Source of the DNA: Ciborinia camelliae
Taxonomy: Eukaryota > Ascomycota > Leotiomycetes > Helotiales > Sclerotiniaceae
NCBI GenBank assembly: GCA_025890175.1
Contig: JANPYM010000014.1
Location: forward strand, 505,052 to 569,051
Direction of reading: 5' to 3'
DNA length: 64,000 bases
The position numbers were made by a program, and so were the translations under genes. Shown piece by piece: positions 24,091-36,219 of this stretch. The stretch's first letter is position 1, and every line of letters begins with the position of its first letter. Below the pieces are notes generated by a model. The model had not been told where the DNA came from, did not search any database, and worked only from the letters and a program-made list of their open reading frames with translations.

Positions 24091-24230
24091 ATCTTCCCTT
24101 CCCTTCCGTCTTCCATCTTCCCTTCCCTTCCGTCTTCCATCTTCCCTTCCCTTCCGTCTTCCCTTCCGTCTTCCCTTCCCTTCCCTTCCACCTTCCCTTC
24201 CCTTGCGTCTTCCGGCTTCCATCTCCCGAG
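24091..24230 (+). repeat. Pyrimidine minisatellite, unit about 24 bp
   Basis: Units like CTTCCCTTCCCTTCCGTCTTCCAT repeat about five to six times with length variation. The tract is almost purely C/T. Confidence 0.8.
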
Positions 24231-24944
24231 GCCTTCCACTCTAACTTTGAAATCCCCTCCCATCCCATCCATCCATCCAAATAAACACAATACAAAATGC
24301 ACAGTACACAATACACTAATAACAAAGCAAAGCAAAACAATCAAGTTAAGTCAAATCAAGTCAAGTCAGATCAGATCAAATCAAATCAGATCAAATCAGA
24401 TCAAGCCAGCTGCCAGTCATTCATACATTCATACATAGATCTACACTCCATTCCACTTCACTCACCCCCACCCCCATCCTCATCCACAACCACCTTCCTC
24501 CACCATATAAAAAAACAAAGTGATTTTTTTCTCCCCCCATCCCTATCCCCATCCACATCCCCATCCCCATCCACGAAAATACAATACAACATACAACATA
24601 CAACCTACTACCTATTACATATAACAACCACCTCCACCACCTCAACACAACACAACACAACAACAAGATTCCCCAACTCACCATGAGTCATCACATATTC
24701 ATATCTTCTCTTGAATCATACTTCCTACAACCTACTTTCTACTCTACTTTCTACTTCCTACAACCTACACCCTACTTCCTACATCCTACTTCCTACATCC
24801 TACAACCTACTTCCTACAACCTACACCCTACAACCTACAACCTACACCCCACAAGATCCTCCATCCAATTGATTGATCCCTTCAAATCCCTAGATACGCT
24901 AATACGTTTGTTTCATAGATCCGATCTAAGCACCCTGTCTTCCC

Positions 24945-25080
24945 TATCCTCCTGTCCTCCTATCCTCCTGTCCTCCTATCCTCCTGTCCTCCTATCCTCC
25001 TGTCCTCCTATCCTCCTGTCCTCCTATCCTCCTGTCCTCCTATCCTCCTGTCCTCCTGTCCTCCTATCCTCCTGTCCTCC
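24945..25080 (+). repeat. 16-bp minisatellite, eight units
   Basis: TATCCTCCTGTCCTCC repeats seven times perfectly from 24945 to 25056. An 8-bp half unit and one more full unit follow. The near-absence of decay suggests recent expansion or homogenisation, unlike the decayed array at 17.5 kb. Confidence 0.9.
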
Positions 25081-25609
25081 CATCCCTCCCATTTACATAC
25101 CATACAACAACCAACCAAAAATATCCTTCTTCCTCACCACTGACCGGCACACTGACCGGCACACCGACGCCACACCGACGCCACACCCCCCCCTCCCAAA
25201 AAAAAAAAAAAAAAAAAAAAAAAGATTAAAACAGCCCGTGGAACGGAAACGGAAACGGGAACGGAAACGGGGAAGAGGAAAGAAAAAAAGAACCGCAAGA
25301 CTCCAAACATTCGTATGGTCCAATCTGCACTAGATGGACCTAATACAACAATAGGTACAATAACACACACAACAACTAACAACTACAACAAGAAGAAAGA
25401 AGTTGAACCCAAAAGAAATATATCACCAACGCCAATATCTATGCATCGTCATCAGTCATGACACCAGGCCTCGACCCTTTGCGGGCGCAAAGCCGAGGCT
25501 GAAATACGTGGTTCCTTGCAATCCTGCCGAAAACTTTTACCAAAACAGTCATGAGTTTGAAACTCTCAATATCGAACGAGATCAAGCGCCAAGCGCCAAG
25601 CGGTAAGCT

Positions 25610-27274
25610 TCATCTCAATCTTTCAATCTCAGCCAATAATCTCACAAACCTACTATGAAGCTCAATGAAGAAGTCCGGCAGACCCACCAGCTCCGCTAAT
25701 CCTCTACCCTTCAAACTCGCACCGACCATTCTCCCATCCGATCCTCTATTGCCTCCTCTCAAGAAAGAAGAAGTAGGTGTAGTGGTGGTACCACCAACTC
25801 CAAAGGCACTATTACTATGACCATTGCCATTACCACTTCTCTCATCAGTTGGTCTCGGGGATCGTAGCACTGATTCAGAACGTGCGAGTTCTTCATCGGC
25901 AAGACGAGAGATCCAATCTGCGAGATCGCGGAAGGCGGCATCAAGGAAGGAAAAGGTGCGCATGGCCATACGTTCTTTGTGGGTTGAGAGAGCAATGAGA
26001 GCATAGACGCGACGACGACCTCTAGCTGTTGGATCGGGGATACGGAATATGTATGCGGTGGTATAACCTGCCATTGGATCACCGAAGAAGATTGGACCAC
26101 CGGATGAGGTGGTGGTGGAAGATGTAAGGTGGGAGGAAAAGCTAGAGATGAATGGGGAGGATGGGGTAGTGTTAGGCGTGGGATTTGAGGATGGTGGGAG
26201 GGTTTCGCATGATAGGGTGCGGAGACAAGATTGGCGAATAATGGAAAAAGAGGTAGGCTGTAAAGGTTCGTGAGTTGATGTAAAGTCTACAAAATGGTTA
26301 TGCGACAGAAATTCTCTAGTGGTATAGGTGGTAGGGGATGTTTCGGATGTCTTTACGGAGGGTCTTCGCGACTGAGATTTGGTTCCCCGTTCCTCTTTTT
26401 GAATTGCACATTCTGAATCATCTGAATCGGAAGACGCAGACTTCGGAGGCGTAGTTTGACCCGCAATGCGCTCATATGGTTTCCGCGTACGTAAGATAGG
26501 ACCATTGTCGAGTTTTCCAGTTCCCGCAGGTTTAGGACTTGTAGGTGTATCCTCCTTCGTCTTCTTAGGTAAAGTAAGAGCGCAGTTTTCGCATGGACCC
26601 GGCTTTTCGCTAGGATATGTTTTTCGAAAGCTCGAATCGCGTCGCGATTGGTTTGTAGTATTTTGTGGATTTTGTAAGGCGGGTACTCTGGGACTTTGAG
26701 GAGGTGTCTCGACCGCAGAACCCGTTGTATTTGAGGTATTCGAATTCCCACGTAAAGCCTGCTTACTCGTAGCAACATCCGTATCCGAAACCGTAGAATC
26801 TGTCCTGCGTGGAGGGCGCGCAGTTGTATTTAAAGAAGGTTCCGAGGATCTAAAAGATCTACTGGTACTAGGTCGTCGAGTGGTAAATTCCTCTTTTTCT
26901 GGACACGAAGTGCAACCCACGGGAAGCGCTTCTGTTACCATAACCGGGGTAGGACCATGAGTGTCGCAATAATGCGCGAGACATAACTATGATAGAAACA
27001 CAAGGTCAGTTACAAGTTACAAGGTCCCATGATTGTCTTATCGACACCCTTATGCCCCAAATTATCATTGCGAACCATTCACATATCATCCGCTGGAACA
27101 ATGGATATTGTGTGTACCCCCTTCAACAAGGCAAACGCGGGCGCAGCAGTAGTAAGAGTAGGAACAGAGGCGCGCGGGGCAATGATGCGAAATGTGACCA
27201 TAATCATTGTAGAAATGAGAGAAATGAGAAAATGAGGGTGTGAATGAATAATCTTCTCTTACAATTAAACCCAT
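25610..27274 (-). CDS. LST7: Folliculin/Lst7-type protein
   Basis: The main exon is 25610-26986. A 12-bp first exon at 27263-27274 encodes MGLI. The 276-bp intron between them (donor GTAAGAG, acceptor TATCATAG) joins in frame and gives the N-terminus MGLILCLAHYCDTHGPTPVM, which matches the start of folliculin proteins (a CxxHG-type segment). The total is 462 residues. Residues of about 20-230 are Ser/Pro/Thr-rich and probably disordered. The conserved core follows: SFSIIRQSCLRTLSCETLP, then GPIFFGDPMAGYTTAYIFR and STHKERMAMRTFSFLDAAFR, ending in FFIELHSRFVRLLAEIE. In yeast, Lst7 with Lst4 is a GTPase-activating complex for Gtr2 at the vacuole, acting in amino-acid signalling to TORC1; this role is inferred for the protein here. 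Only the longin-like part is seen and no clear C-terminal DENN part, as in short fungal forms. Confidence 0.82.
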
Positions 27275-30200
27275 GATTAGGTAGATGTATTAGTATCTCT
27301 CTTCCCTCTTCCTCTTCCTCTTCCTGTTCCCCTTCCTCTTCGTCTTCCTCTTTCTCTTGCTTCCTGTTTGTTGCCAAAGGATCGGTATTTCCAAATGTCT
27401 CAGACTTTTTTTCCCCTTCTTAATCCCAAATGTACTGGCTGATGTATTGTACTGAGTGTAGCCGTCTCTTTCTATGGGACAAGGTGGAAATTCTTTTCAG
27501 GGTCTCTCACACCCTCGCCCTTTTTCTTCTGTCGTATTATTCGTATTAATATTATATTGTACCGTGAGTGTACTCCGTACCAATTGGAAGTGCCAAGGAC
27601 TTGTACCGTACTCGAGTCAGATTACACCAAATGGAAGGAATGGAAGGAAAGTACAATTAAGTACCACTACCACCAATTCCTTTTGTCGAACGGAAGAAGC
27701 CAAAGCGAGGGAGTGTTTTCCGTCGAGTGAATAGGTAGGTATGGATTGGTATTGGGGAATTGGGTATTGGGTGGTTTTTTTTGTCTTTCAATTATTGTAT
27801 GGAAATAGAAGAACTTTTGAAATAGAATATTTTCTAGGATGAACCCATGGATACCCAAAGCTTAGATCGAACGATAGTCTGGGTTATGGATGTGGGTTAT
27901 GGGTGTGGGTAAAGGCCGGGCCCTAGTTTTCACAGTAATTTGATATTCGATGATGAATAGAAATAATAACCAGACGCCATCATAATGAAGTAAATAAAGG
28001 TAATGAAGTTGAGAAGGCAGAGAGGTAATATCTATGAGGATGTTGTTGTTATAAAGTGAATGGATGAATGGATGGACTGTAAAAGAACATCAAAATACAA
28101 AAAGAAGTAAATACCTAAGTATTAAGAAATCGAATAAGAAATAATTGTTCTAGAGATATATATATATCTGTATATAAATGTGTACTTATTAATAAGAAAA
28201 AAGGAAGATGATATAATATGATCAACATAATATAGATAGAGTACAGTAATAATTAAAAAGAGATAAAGGGTGGTAAGAAAGCCCGCCTACTTGCTTGCTT
28301 GCTTGGTTTATTTGCTTGCTTGCTCATCAATCAGAGAGCATAAGAGAAAATACCTAGGTAGAAAAGTAGAGTAATAAGATAGGTGAGTCAGGTAAGCAAA
28401 AGAAGGAGAAAGAACAAGAAGAAGAAATGGAGGCGGTGGATGGATGGTACAGGAGGTATGGTATGGTTATGGTCATCATCATCATCATCATCATCATCGA
28501 CGACCACTAGGTACCTACCTACCTACAAAATACAATTCCAATTCGTAATCGTCCTTCCAAACCATCCAAACAAATCCTCATCTCACCGCCTCGCCTGCTT
28601 CGCTTCAAGACGAGCTACCTACCAACCTACCAACCTACCAACCGAGTACTCCGTCGTTACCACCATACCATACCATCCCGTACTCTACCTCGTACCTAGT
28701 ACTCGCAAGTGTGAGGTATCCACGAGTATCACATATATAAACCCCTCTCACCCCATCCACCAATCTGCGATGACAATTTCCTACCAAAGTACATGAAATA
28801 TATCATCACTTCAAGCCACAATATCATCCCTAGTCCCAAGTATCCCTCGGTCGTTACCTTTCCCTTTCCCTTACATTACCTTGACCTATATCGGAACGAT
28901 CCGGCTGACATATCTCTTTTTTCTCTTTCCCTACTGGATGTGAGATTGTCCTCCCGCCCAGCTGGCTTGGTGAGGTGAGGTGAGGTGAGATTCCATCTCG
29001 CCATCGCCATCGCCATCGCCATCCCATCGCAATCGCCAGCGCCATTCATAGGTATACAGTATCCATGTCCCGCGTGGAGGTACAATATATATTACATGAC
29101 AGTACAATAAAATACAATAAAATCCAATTCAAAAAAATACAAATTATACAATGCAATATCACGATTGTTAAATTATATCATGTACTCTATATGATATTTA
29201 TCAAGCATATACTAGGTAGTACCTACATACCTAGGTACCTAGTCGGTACAATACGGTACATACCCAGCTAGGATAGATGCTGGGATTGATCACCACCCAG
29301 GTACGTACATGAGTGGCCCGGGGATCCCAATTAATCAATCTGAAGTAAGACTCCCGAGGACTCACTTCACTTCAGGACTCACTCACTTCACTCGGGACTC
29401 GGGCGCGCAGCTTTTTAATCACTCATTCATTGATCGATGGCTGCGAGTTCGGATGTTGTCATTTCATTTTCATACCTAGGTAGGGAGGGATGTACGTACC
29501 TAATATGTACCTCCTCCTCATTTCCGGTACATGTACATACTAGGTACGTACATCATGGCGACTACGTAGGTAGGTAATCAATACAATACAATACATGACA
29601 TGACAATATACCCCGATGTTATTATTACATTACCCATCACACATATTAGACATCATACATTAGACATCAGACATCACATATTCCCGATTCCCCATCACCG
29701 CACCATCACCATCGACCCATACAACACAACACAAGTCACGACACAAGTCACAACACAAGTCCCGACACGAGACCACACTACCTAGAGCCCCAGTCTCCAG
29801 AACCCCAGTCTCCAGAGCCCTAGGAACCCCAACTCCAACCCCAACTCCAACCCCAATCCACCACATAAATACCATACCATACCATACAATACCATACAAT
29901 ATAAATCCCAAACAGATTTTCTCCGTCCCACATACATTGTGCGGAGGGAGGAGCAAGGCACCTGCAGGAGCAAGCAGTCGGGTCTCCTTTGTATCATCCT
30001 CTGTATCATCCTCTGTACTTTTTCCACCCCCAGGACCCTGGGTCCTAACATCATACTTCTCACATCCCAACATCACATGTTCGATATTCATCATATCATC
30101 ATATCACATCATATCTTCGATATTCAATACATGCAACCCGAGTACCTAGTATGAAACCCGCCCGAATATGAAACATTCATCTAGGAGGCTAGGACCTAGG

Positions 30201-31636
30201 AGGCTAGGACCTAGGACCTTGGAGGCTGGGAGGCTATGAGGCTGGGAGGCTGGGTTCCTAGGGAGGTGGGAGGTAGGAGGTAGGAGGTGCTCTGAATATA
30301 TTAATATATTAATATATTCAGATACTACACTACACCACACCACACCACATATACTACACGACACCTCATTATGGAATTCATTGAGAAATTCACTATGAAA
30401 ATTCATCTCATTAATAGGAGGGATCAATATAGATAGATGGATGAATACTTACATCAGCATCAGCTTCATGTATGTTATGTCACTTTTTACTAAAGCTAGG
30501 TAGGTAGGTTGGGTTGTAACTAAATCAAACTAAATCAAACCAGACCACGCCAGACCACACCAGAACAGACCAGACCAGACCAAATCATATCTATGGTGCA
30601 TAGGCAGGTCCAGGATTGAGTAATGGTTTTGATGAGATGGAGATGAGATGGAGATGGATTTTACAAATATATCCATGGGTTATAAGATCTATGATACAGC
30701 TGGTCCAAAAATCTCTCCTCCATCGCCCTCACCATCCATGACTTACTCTTCAACCATCACCAACACCAACACCGCCATCCTATCTCAGCTTCATCCTTCT
30801 CCTTCTCCTTCTCCTCCTTTCATTCTATTTCATCAACTAATCATCCAACCATCTATCCCATAACCTAACCTCCCGCCAAACCTTCATCCGTCTCTTCTCC
30901 TTACATTCTTCATCACCATCTATTTCAAAACCACCTTCCGCTAAACCTCCTTCATCACCATCCCATCCCATCTCCCCCAACCCACCTAACACGACACACG
31001 ACATACAACACAACAGACCAGACCAGACCAGACCAGACCAGAGGAGCGAGACCGGCGGGCGGTCTTCAATACAGCCTTCAATCCATCATCCACTTAATCT
31101 CACATCTCACATCTCGCATCCCACATCTCGCATCTCGCATCACGCATCTCGCACCATGATTACACTGCACTGCACTGCATACTTTCATACTTTCATACTT
31201 TCCAAAAAAAAACCCATAAAATCCCAAGGTGACCTCACATGTGATGTACATCCTCCATCATCTCCCTCTCCCTCTCCTCACCTACCTACTCACTTACCGA
31301 CTCACTTACCTAATATACATGCATATAGTAGCGATGAATAAACTCAAATTCAAAACTTAAAGGCTTAAAGGCTCAAGGGACATGCCATTTTACATCATCT
31401 CCCTCTCCCACATTTCAGCTCCTCAGCTCCTCAGCATAACTTCTCACTTTTCTCTTTTCCTTTTTATTTCTTATTTCTATCATCTCATCATATCAATATC
31501 ATCATATCTTTCCCTCCCCCCGTCCCTTATTTTAGTACCTACCCATCAACCTATCAATCCAACCATTTATCTCATCTCATCTCATCTCAAATAACCTCCC
31601 CTCTTCCCCCTCCCCCTCATTTTAATACCTACCCCT

Positions 31637-31804
31637 CAACCCAACCCACAACCCAACCTACAACCCAACCCACAACCCAACCTACAACCCAATTTACAAC
31701 CCAACCCACAACCCAACCCACAACCCAACCCACAACCCAACCCACAACCCAACCCACAACCCAACCCACAACCCAACCCACAACCCAACCCACAACTCAA
31801 CCCA
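31637..31804 (+). repeat. 12-bp minisatellite, about 14 units
   Basis: CAACCCAACCCA is repeated about 14 times with a few T variants in the first units. Because the unit is a multiple of three, it leaves an open frame on the minus strand reading WVGL repeats, which is not a gene. Confidence 0.9.
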
Positions 31805-32148
31805 ACCCCTCAACCCATATAATCTCAAACAACCTCCCTTTTTTCCCTTTTCTTTTCTCTTTCTCCCCCCCTTCCCCCTCCCCCCTCTTCCCACCCACCA
31901 GCCTCACCAACCAACCAACTCACCCCTCCTTTCCCCCCTCGAAAACCCACCCACCCGTCAACCAAGCTAATACTCCCTCCCAAAACACCCCCAAAGTCTC
32001 AAAACTTCGTAAAACCAAACCACCTTCCTACTCCCTACCACCTCCCACCTAATAATCTTACATCTAAACATCCATACATACCAATATCCCAATATCCCAA
32101 TCTATAATATACCATCCCTCCCCACTACCTCCCCTCCTTCCCTCCTTC

Positions 32149-32158
32149 NNNNNNNNNN
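32149..32158. other. Assembly gap (10 N)
   Basis: Ten consecutive N within a CCCTCC-rich pyrimidine stretch. The true gap length is unknown. Confidence 0.99.
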
Positions 32159-33306
32159 CCTCCCCCCTCCCTCCATTCCTTCCTTTCATCTCAAGTTTCT
32201 CCTTCGAAATCATACTACATACATATATACATACATACATAAATCATCGATCCGATCGATAAAATGTAAAAAACGTTTACAAAAAAAGTGTTCAAAAAAA
32301 AGAGAGAGAGAGATGAAGAACCGAACCGAATCGTTAACCCGATTGATATCGACTTCATATCATATCACATCATATCATGCAAGGGGTTCATTACCATGCC
32401 ATATCACCGTATCATATCACAAGTAGATCATCATCACCATCACCACCATCACCATAATCATCACAAGAAAATCTCCAAAAGAGTCGAGAGAAAAAAATAA
32501 GATTGTCTGAAAAATGATAAAAAGCTATCGAGTGCAAAGCTCGATCCGAACTTAAAATCAAGATCGTAGGTTCCTCTCTAAATGTTTTTTTTATGTTTTT
32601 GTTGTTTTTGCTTTCCGTGTCCCCCCCTCATCCCAAGATGTCGTGCTTCTCACGTCAGAGAGTGTGAGAAGTGACCATCATTACCATTGTTGAGCACTCC
32701 CAATCGAGCCCTTTCTACACCCCCTTTTCATCAGTTCTCGCCATGAGTCATCATGGGCTGAACCGCGTCTGCCAACATTAGCCCAACAATTCACCCACCC
32801 ATTCCCTCCTCATCCATCCTTCCATTCACCAGATGGCCCATGAACCTGAGCCCACAAAACGAAAAAAAAAAATACCCCTCGCCCATTCCAGGAATGCCTT
32901 CATTAGCAGAACCAGTCTAGACTTGAAAGGTAGCTCCTGCGAGTACCTTCCTCAAACGCCCCATACGCCATGTCGTCATACCAGAGCGAATCCGCTGAAC
33001 TTTTGCTATCCGCTACTACTCATGCGACCAAAAGTAGTTATCTGTGAAGAAAATGGAGGAGGCGAAAAAGAAAAACGAGAGTCGTATGATACAAACACGA
33101 AAATTCAGCGCCCAGCCGAAGAAATTCATGAGCCGAATCAAACGTTAAGTCGAGTAGCGGGATGCATCCAGAAACAGCTCAACGTCGAGAGCAATAAAAT
33201 CCCGCAGCCATGTCCGGAAAATCGAGTCTATCGCAAAGGGAATAGAAGGTAATATGTACAAAACTCCAAACATCATCATCACATGCAACGTGGTTGGTAC
33301 ACAAGC

Positions 33307-35021
33307 CTATTGAGCCGGTGGACCTTGACCTCGACCTCCTCTGGCATTGTCGAAGCCATTCTGTCGTGGTCCTTGACCACCTCCTCTGCCGCCACCAAAT
33401 CCGCCACGGCCTCTGGAATAGTTTTGACGCTGACCTTGGGTTTGTCTTGGTCCTTGCCCTTGACTCTGGCCCTGACCAGAACCATTCTGGCGTCCATTAT
33501 TATAATTATTATATTGACCGCTAGATCTCTGATTCCCAGAGTGCTGACTTGGTTGTTGCTGATCACGTCCTGACGGTTGACGGGTGTTGGTCTGGGAGTT
33601 GGTCTGGAAGTTGGATTGAGGACGTGGAATGTTTTCGGGACTGTCGCATACATAGAGGGTCTTGGGAATTTCCTGGGGGATGGAGACGATCTCGGTCCCG
33701 AGCTCCTGCTCGATATTGTATAGGTTGAAGCGATCATCCCAATTAATCAGGTTGATAGCGAGACCGAGATGTCCGAATCGGCCGGATCTACCAATACGAT
33801 GGAGATAGGTTTCCGCATTCTTAGGGAAATCGAAGTTGATGACAACATTGACAGCTTGAATATCAATACCACGGGTGAGCAAGTCAGAGCAGACAAGATT
33901 GCGGCAAACACCATTTCGAAAGTCGTGAAATACACGATTTCGATTAGTCTGGAGCATTCGGGCATGACTATAGAAACATGAGTAGCCTAATTCGGTGATC
34001 TTCTTTGCAAGAAGTTCGACTCGATTGGTAGAGTTGCAAAAGATGATCGACTGGTTGATTTGTAGTTTGGAGAATAAAGTATTGAGGCAGTGAACTTTGT
34101 CCTTCTCTTCGACATAAGCATAGTATTGGGTAATACCGCGCAGAGTGAGTTCATCCATGAGATTAATTTCGTAGGGGTTGTTCATATGCCTATCCGAGAA
34201 GTCTTTAACAGTGATTGGGAAGGTTGCGCTAAATAGCATAATTTGTCGGTCCTTTGGATGAAATGGGAGTAATTGTTCGATGATGATAGTAAATTCAGGC
34301 GAGAGGAGTTTGTCAGCTTCGTCCATGATAAACATTGAACATTCACTGACGTCGGCTACATTCTTTCCGGCCAAGTCGAGAATTCTACCTGGTGTGCAGA
34401 CAATGATATGAACAGGTTCTGCGAGACGCATGATATCATCTCGCAAGCCCGTACCACCAGTAGTAACCATAGTGTTGACGCCGAGGTGTTGACCGAGAGT
34501 TTTACAGACTTGTGATGTTTGGAGAGCGAGTTCTCGAGTAGGCACCAAGATGAGACATTGTACCTTGTTGCTTTTCGTATTGATACGTTCAAGTACAGGA
34601 ATGGCGTAGGCGGCAGTTTTACCAGTACCATTCTTCGCTCTAGCCAATATATCTCGCCCCGTAAGAGCTACAGGGATTGCCTCTTCTTGAATTGGTGATG
34701 GCTTTTCGTATCCGGCTTCGAAAATACCCATTAACAGATCTCGCTTGATGCCAAAATCTTCGAAATCGAAACCTTTGGTAGCAGTAACATCCTACACATC
34801 ACCGTTAGCCACATCAATGAAATAAAGCAGGGCGATATGTCTGAGTACCTCCGTCTGATACCTAGTATCTCTCTTTGGGATGTTTAAACCGGCCCTCCAG
34901 TTTTCTGGGGCGGAGGCAGCATTATCGCTATCCTTATATCAGCATCAATTGAAATACGGAAAGAATGGTGAGCATACTTGACCTGAATACCCGCTGGATT
35001 GTTTACCAGCGAATCAGCCAT
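33307..35021 (-). CDS. DHH1: DEAD-box RNA helicase Dhh1
   Basis: Exons (minus strand) 34978-35021, 34849-34927 and 33307-34791 give 535 residues. Introns are 50 and 57 bp and keep frame. All DEAD-box motifs are present: the Q motif [10 protein letters not shown] (about 72-81), motif I AKNGTGKT (93-100), [16 protein letters not shown] (198-201), SAT (229-231), SDLLTRGID and HRIGRSGR (372-379). [20 protein letters not shown] is diagnostic of the Dhh1/DDX6/Ste13 group. The tail from about residue 435 is Gln/Gly/Arg-rich with RGG repeats, low-complexity sequence typical of P-body proteins. Dhh1 is a cytoplasmic ATP-dependent RNA helicase that represses translation and activates decapping. The start MADSLVNNP was chosen because it is the only ATG that joins in frame. 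Confidence 0.96.
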
Positions 35022-36219
35022 TGTATATGTAGAAGATGTTGGAGGAGGGATATATCTTTAGAATAGCCGTAAGTGATGGGGTGTATGGAGGCGCGAAAAT
35101 GAGGTCGCGATCTATTGAAATTCGTCTTAAATCGTATGCCCTTAATGTAGCATCAAGATAGTATAGCACTAGAGCAGGTCGATGAGGAGGACCGGTGATA
35201 GTGTCGACGTGCGAGAAAATAGGAGGTACCTATTGTTGAGTTGAGGGGTAAGTTATCGAACTCGAGGAGGTTGTTTTATTGATTGTTCTAATGTATTTGT
35301 AGTGGGGGGGGGTATTGTGAATTTTCTTGTCTGCGGAGTGGTGCGCATGTATCGAATTGAGTATTGTAATTGAAGATCTTAATTGTGTAGTAGAGATCTA
35401 GTAAATTGTAGTGAAGTTTGTGGTCGTGGTCGTGGTTGTGGTTGTGGTTGTGGTTGTGGTTGTGGTTGTGGTTGTGGTGGTGGTGGTGGTGGTTATGATT
35501 TGTGTTGATTTTGAATCCTTAAGGGTTGATGGTTGAGGTAAGGTACGGTAGCTGGAGGTAGGTGGGTGGTAGGAAGCAGTAGCTACTGGTGGTAGGTAGT
35601 AGGTACCTAATGTACCGGTAGGTAGTTTTGAAAGGAAGGCCAGAGAAACTTTAAAAGGTTTTAGTGGCCCAAAAAGCTTCGGCAGGCGGCAGGGCTAGTT
35701 TCCGTAGTATTGTTACGGCCCCACGTGATATATTTTAGATCGTGTAGACGGCCAATGAGCGGGGTCTAACCCAGTCAATCAAGTTTAATGGTCGATTCAC
35801 ATGCTCTACTCTACCGCGCCATATTCATCCCATTTCACCTTTTGCCAATGTGAAAGAAAGTAGGTACTTACATTCACTCAACACTACCTATACTATATTA
35901 TCTATATGTGTGTGTCTGTAGGTATGACGAGGTGCTCCATGTGAGGATATAATCAATATCCTGATAGGGCTTCGAACAGCCCTCGCCCTTTTAGATCCTG
36001 ATACAATAAGGCACGTGAGCAACCTGGAATGGATATCAAAATACTCTCGTACCGCTAGCTTTGGATATGAATACCACATCATCCTTTACTTTAGCACCCA
36101 CTTTAATTGGATTAAAATTCATTTATCTTTCATTACTTAGGTATCCATATACATTCATCCCATCCCATACCATACCTAACCCATGACGCCGAAGATTGAG
36201 ATGCACTCAATAGGTAAGC
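35022..36219. other. Intergenic between PRI1 3' end and DHH1 5' end
   Basis: This holds the DHH1 promoter and leader and the PRI1 3' region. A GGTTGT microsatellite lies at 35421-35492, and TAGGTA motifs are dense at 35540-35630. A CACGTG element occurs at 35733 (GGCCCCACGTGATATA), a possible bHLH site. No gene is seen. Confidence 0.55.
35421..35492 (+). repeat. GGTTGT/GGT microsatellite
   Basis: TGGTCG units, then TGGTTG units, then TGG units run without interruption about 400-470 bp upstream of the DHH1 start codon. Confidence 0.9.

Larger units (their letters stand above)
21493..25609. other. Gene desert rich in simple repeats
   Basis: No supported gene. Long open frames here are by-products of low-complexity DNA (CATC, CTTCC and CCTA repeats) or lack an ATG. 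Features include a 22-bp palindrome at 22812, CATCCATC-rich DNA at 23030-23330, pyrimidine repeats at 24091-24230, a TCAAATCAGA repeat at 24340-24410, a 16-bp minisatellite at 24945-25080 and a run of 26 A at 25198-25223. Confidence 0.6.
27275..33306. other. Gene desert, simple repeats and an assembly gap
   Basis: Six kilobases without a supported gene, between the divergent start of the folliculin gene and the 3' end of DHH1. It is packed with microsatellites and minisatellites: TCA/ATC at 28473-28498, CCAACCTA near 28614, CGCCAT at 28998-29030, AACACAAGTC near 29730, CAGTCTCCAGA near 29787, GGAGGCTAGGACCTA at 30180-30240, AATATATTAATATATT at 30297, CCAGA at 31016-31045 and the 12-bp array at 31637. 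TAGGTA/ACCTAGGT motifs are dense at 28.3-30.5 kb. An ATG-started frame at 32833-33252 (139 codons) is lysine/proline-rich and unlike any family I know. Confidence 0.55.

Noticed and set aside
24683..25333. 216-codon open frame over the 16-bp minisatellite
   Set aside because: Encodes only repeated low-complexity peptide from CCTA and TCC repeats; both strands are open for the same reason.
31637..31804. Possible telomeric or CRISPR-like array
   Set aside because: The unit CAACCCAACCCA is not the fungal telomere repeat TTAGGG, and there are no spacers; it is a minisatellite.
31694..31894. Minus-strand frame encoding WVGL repeats
   Set aside because: Product of the 12-bp minisatellite, whose unit length is a multiple of three.
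32833..33252. 139-codon ATG-started frame convergent with DHH1
   Set aside because: No family resemblance, biased composition, and it ends 55 bp from the DHH1 stop, so it probably lies in that gene's 3' UTR. RNA-seq would decide.
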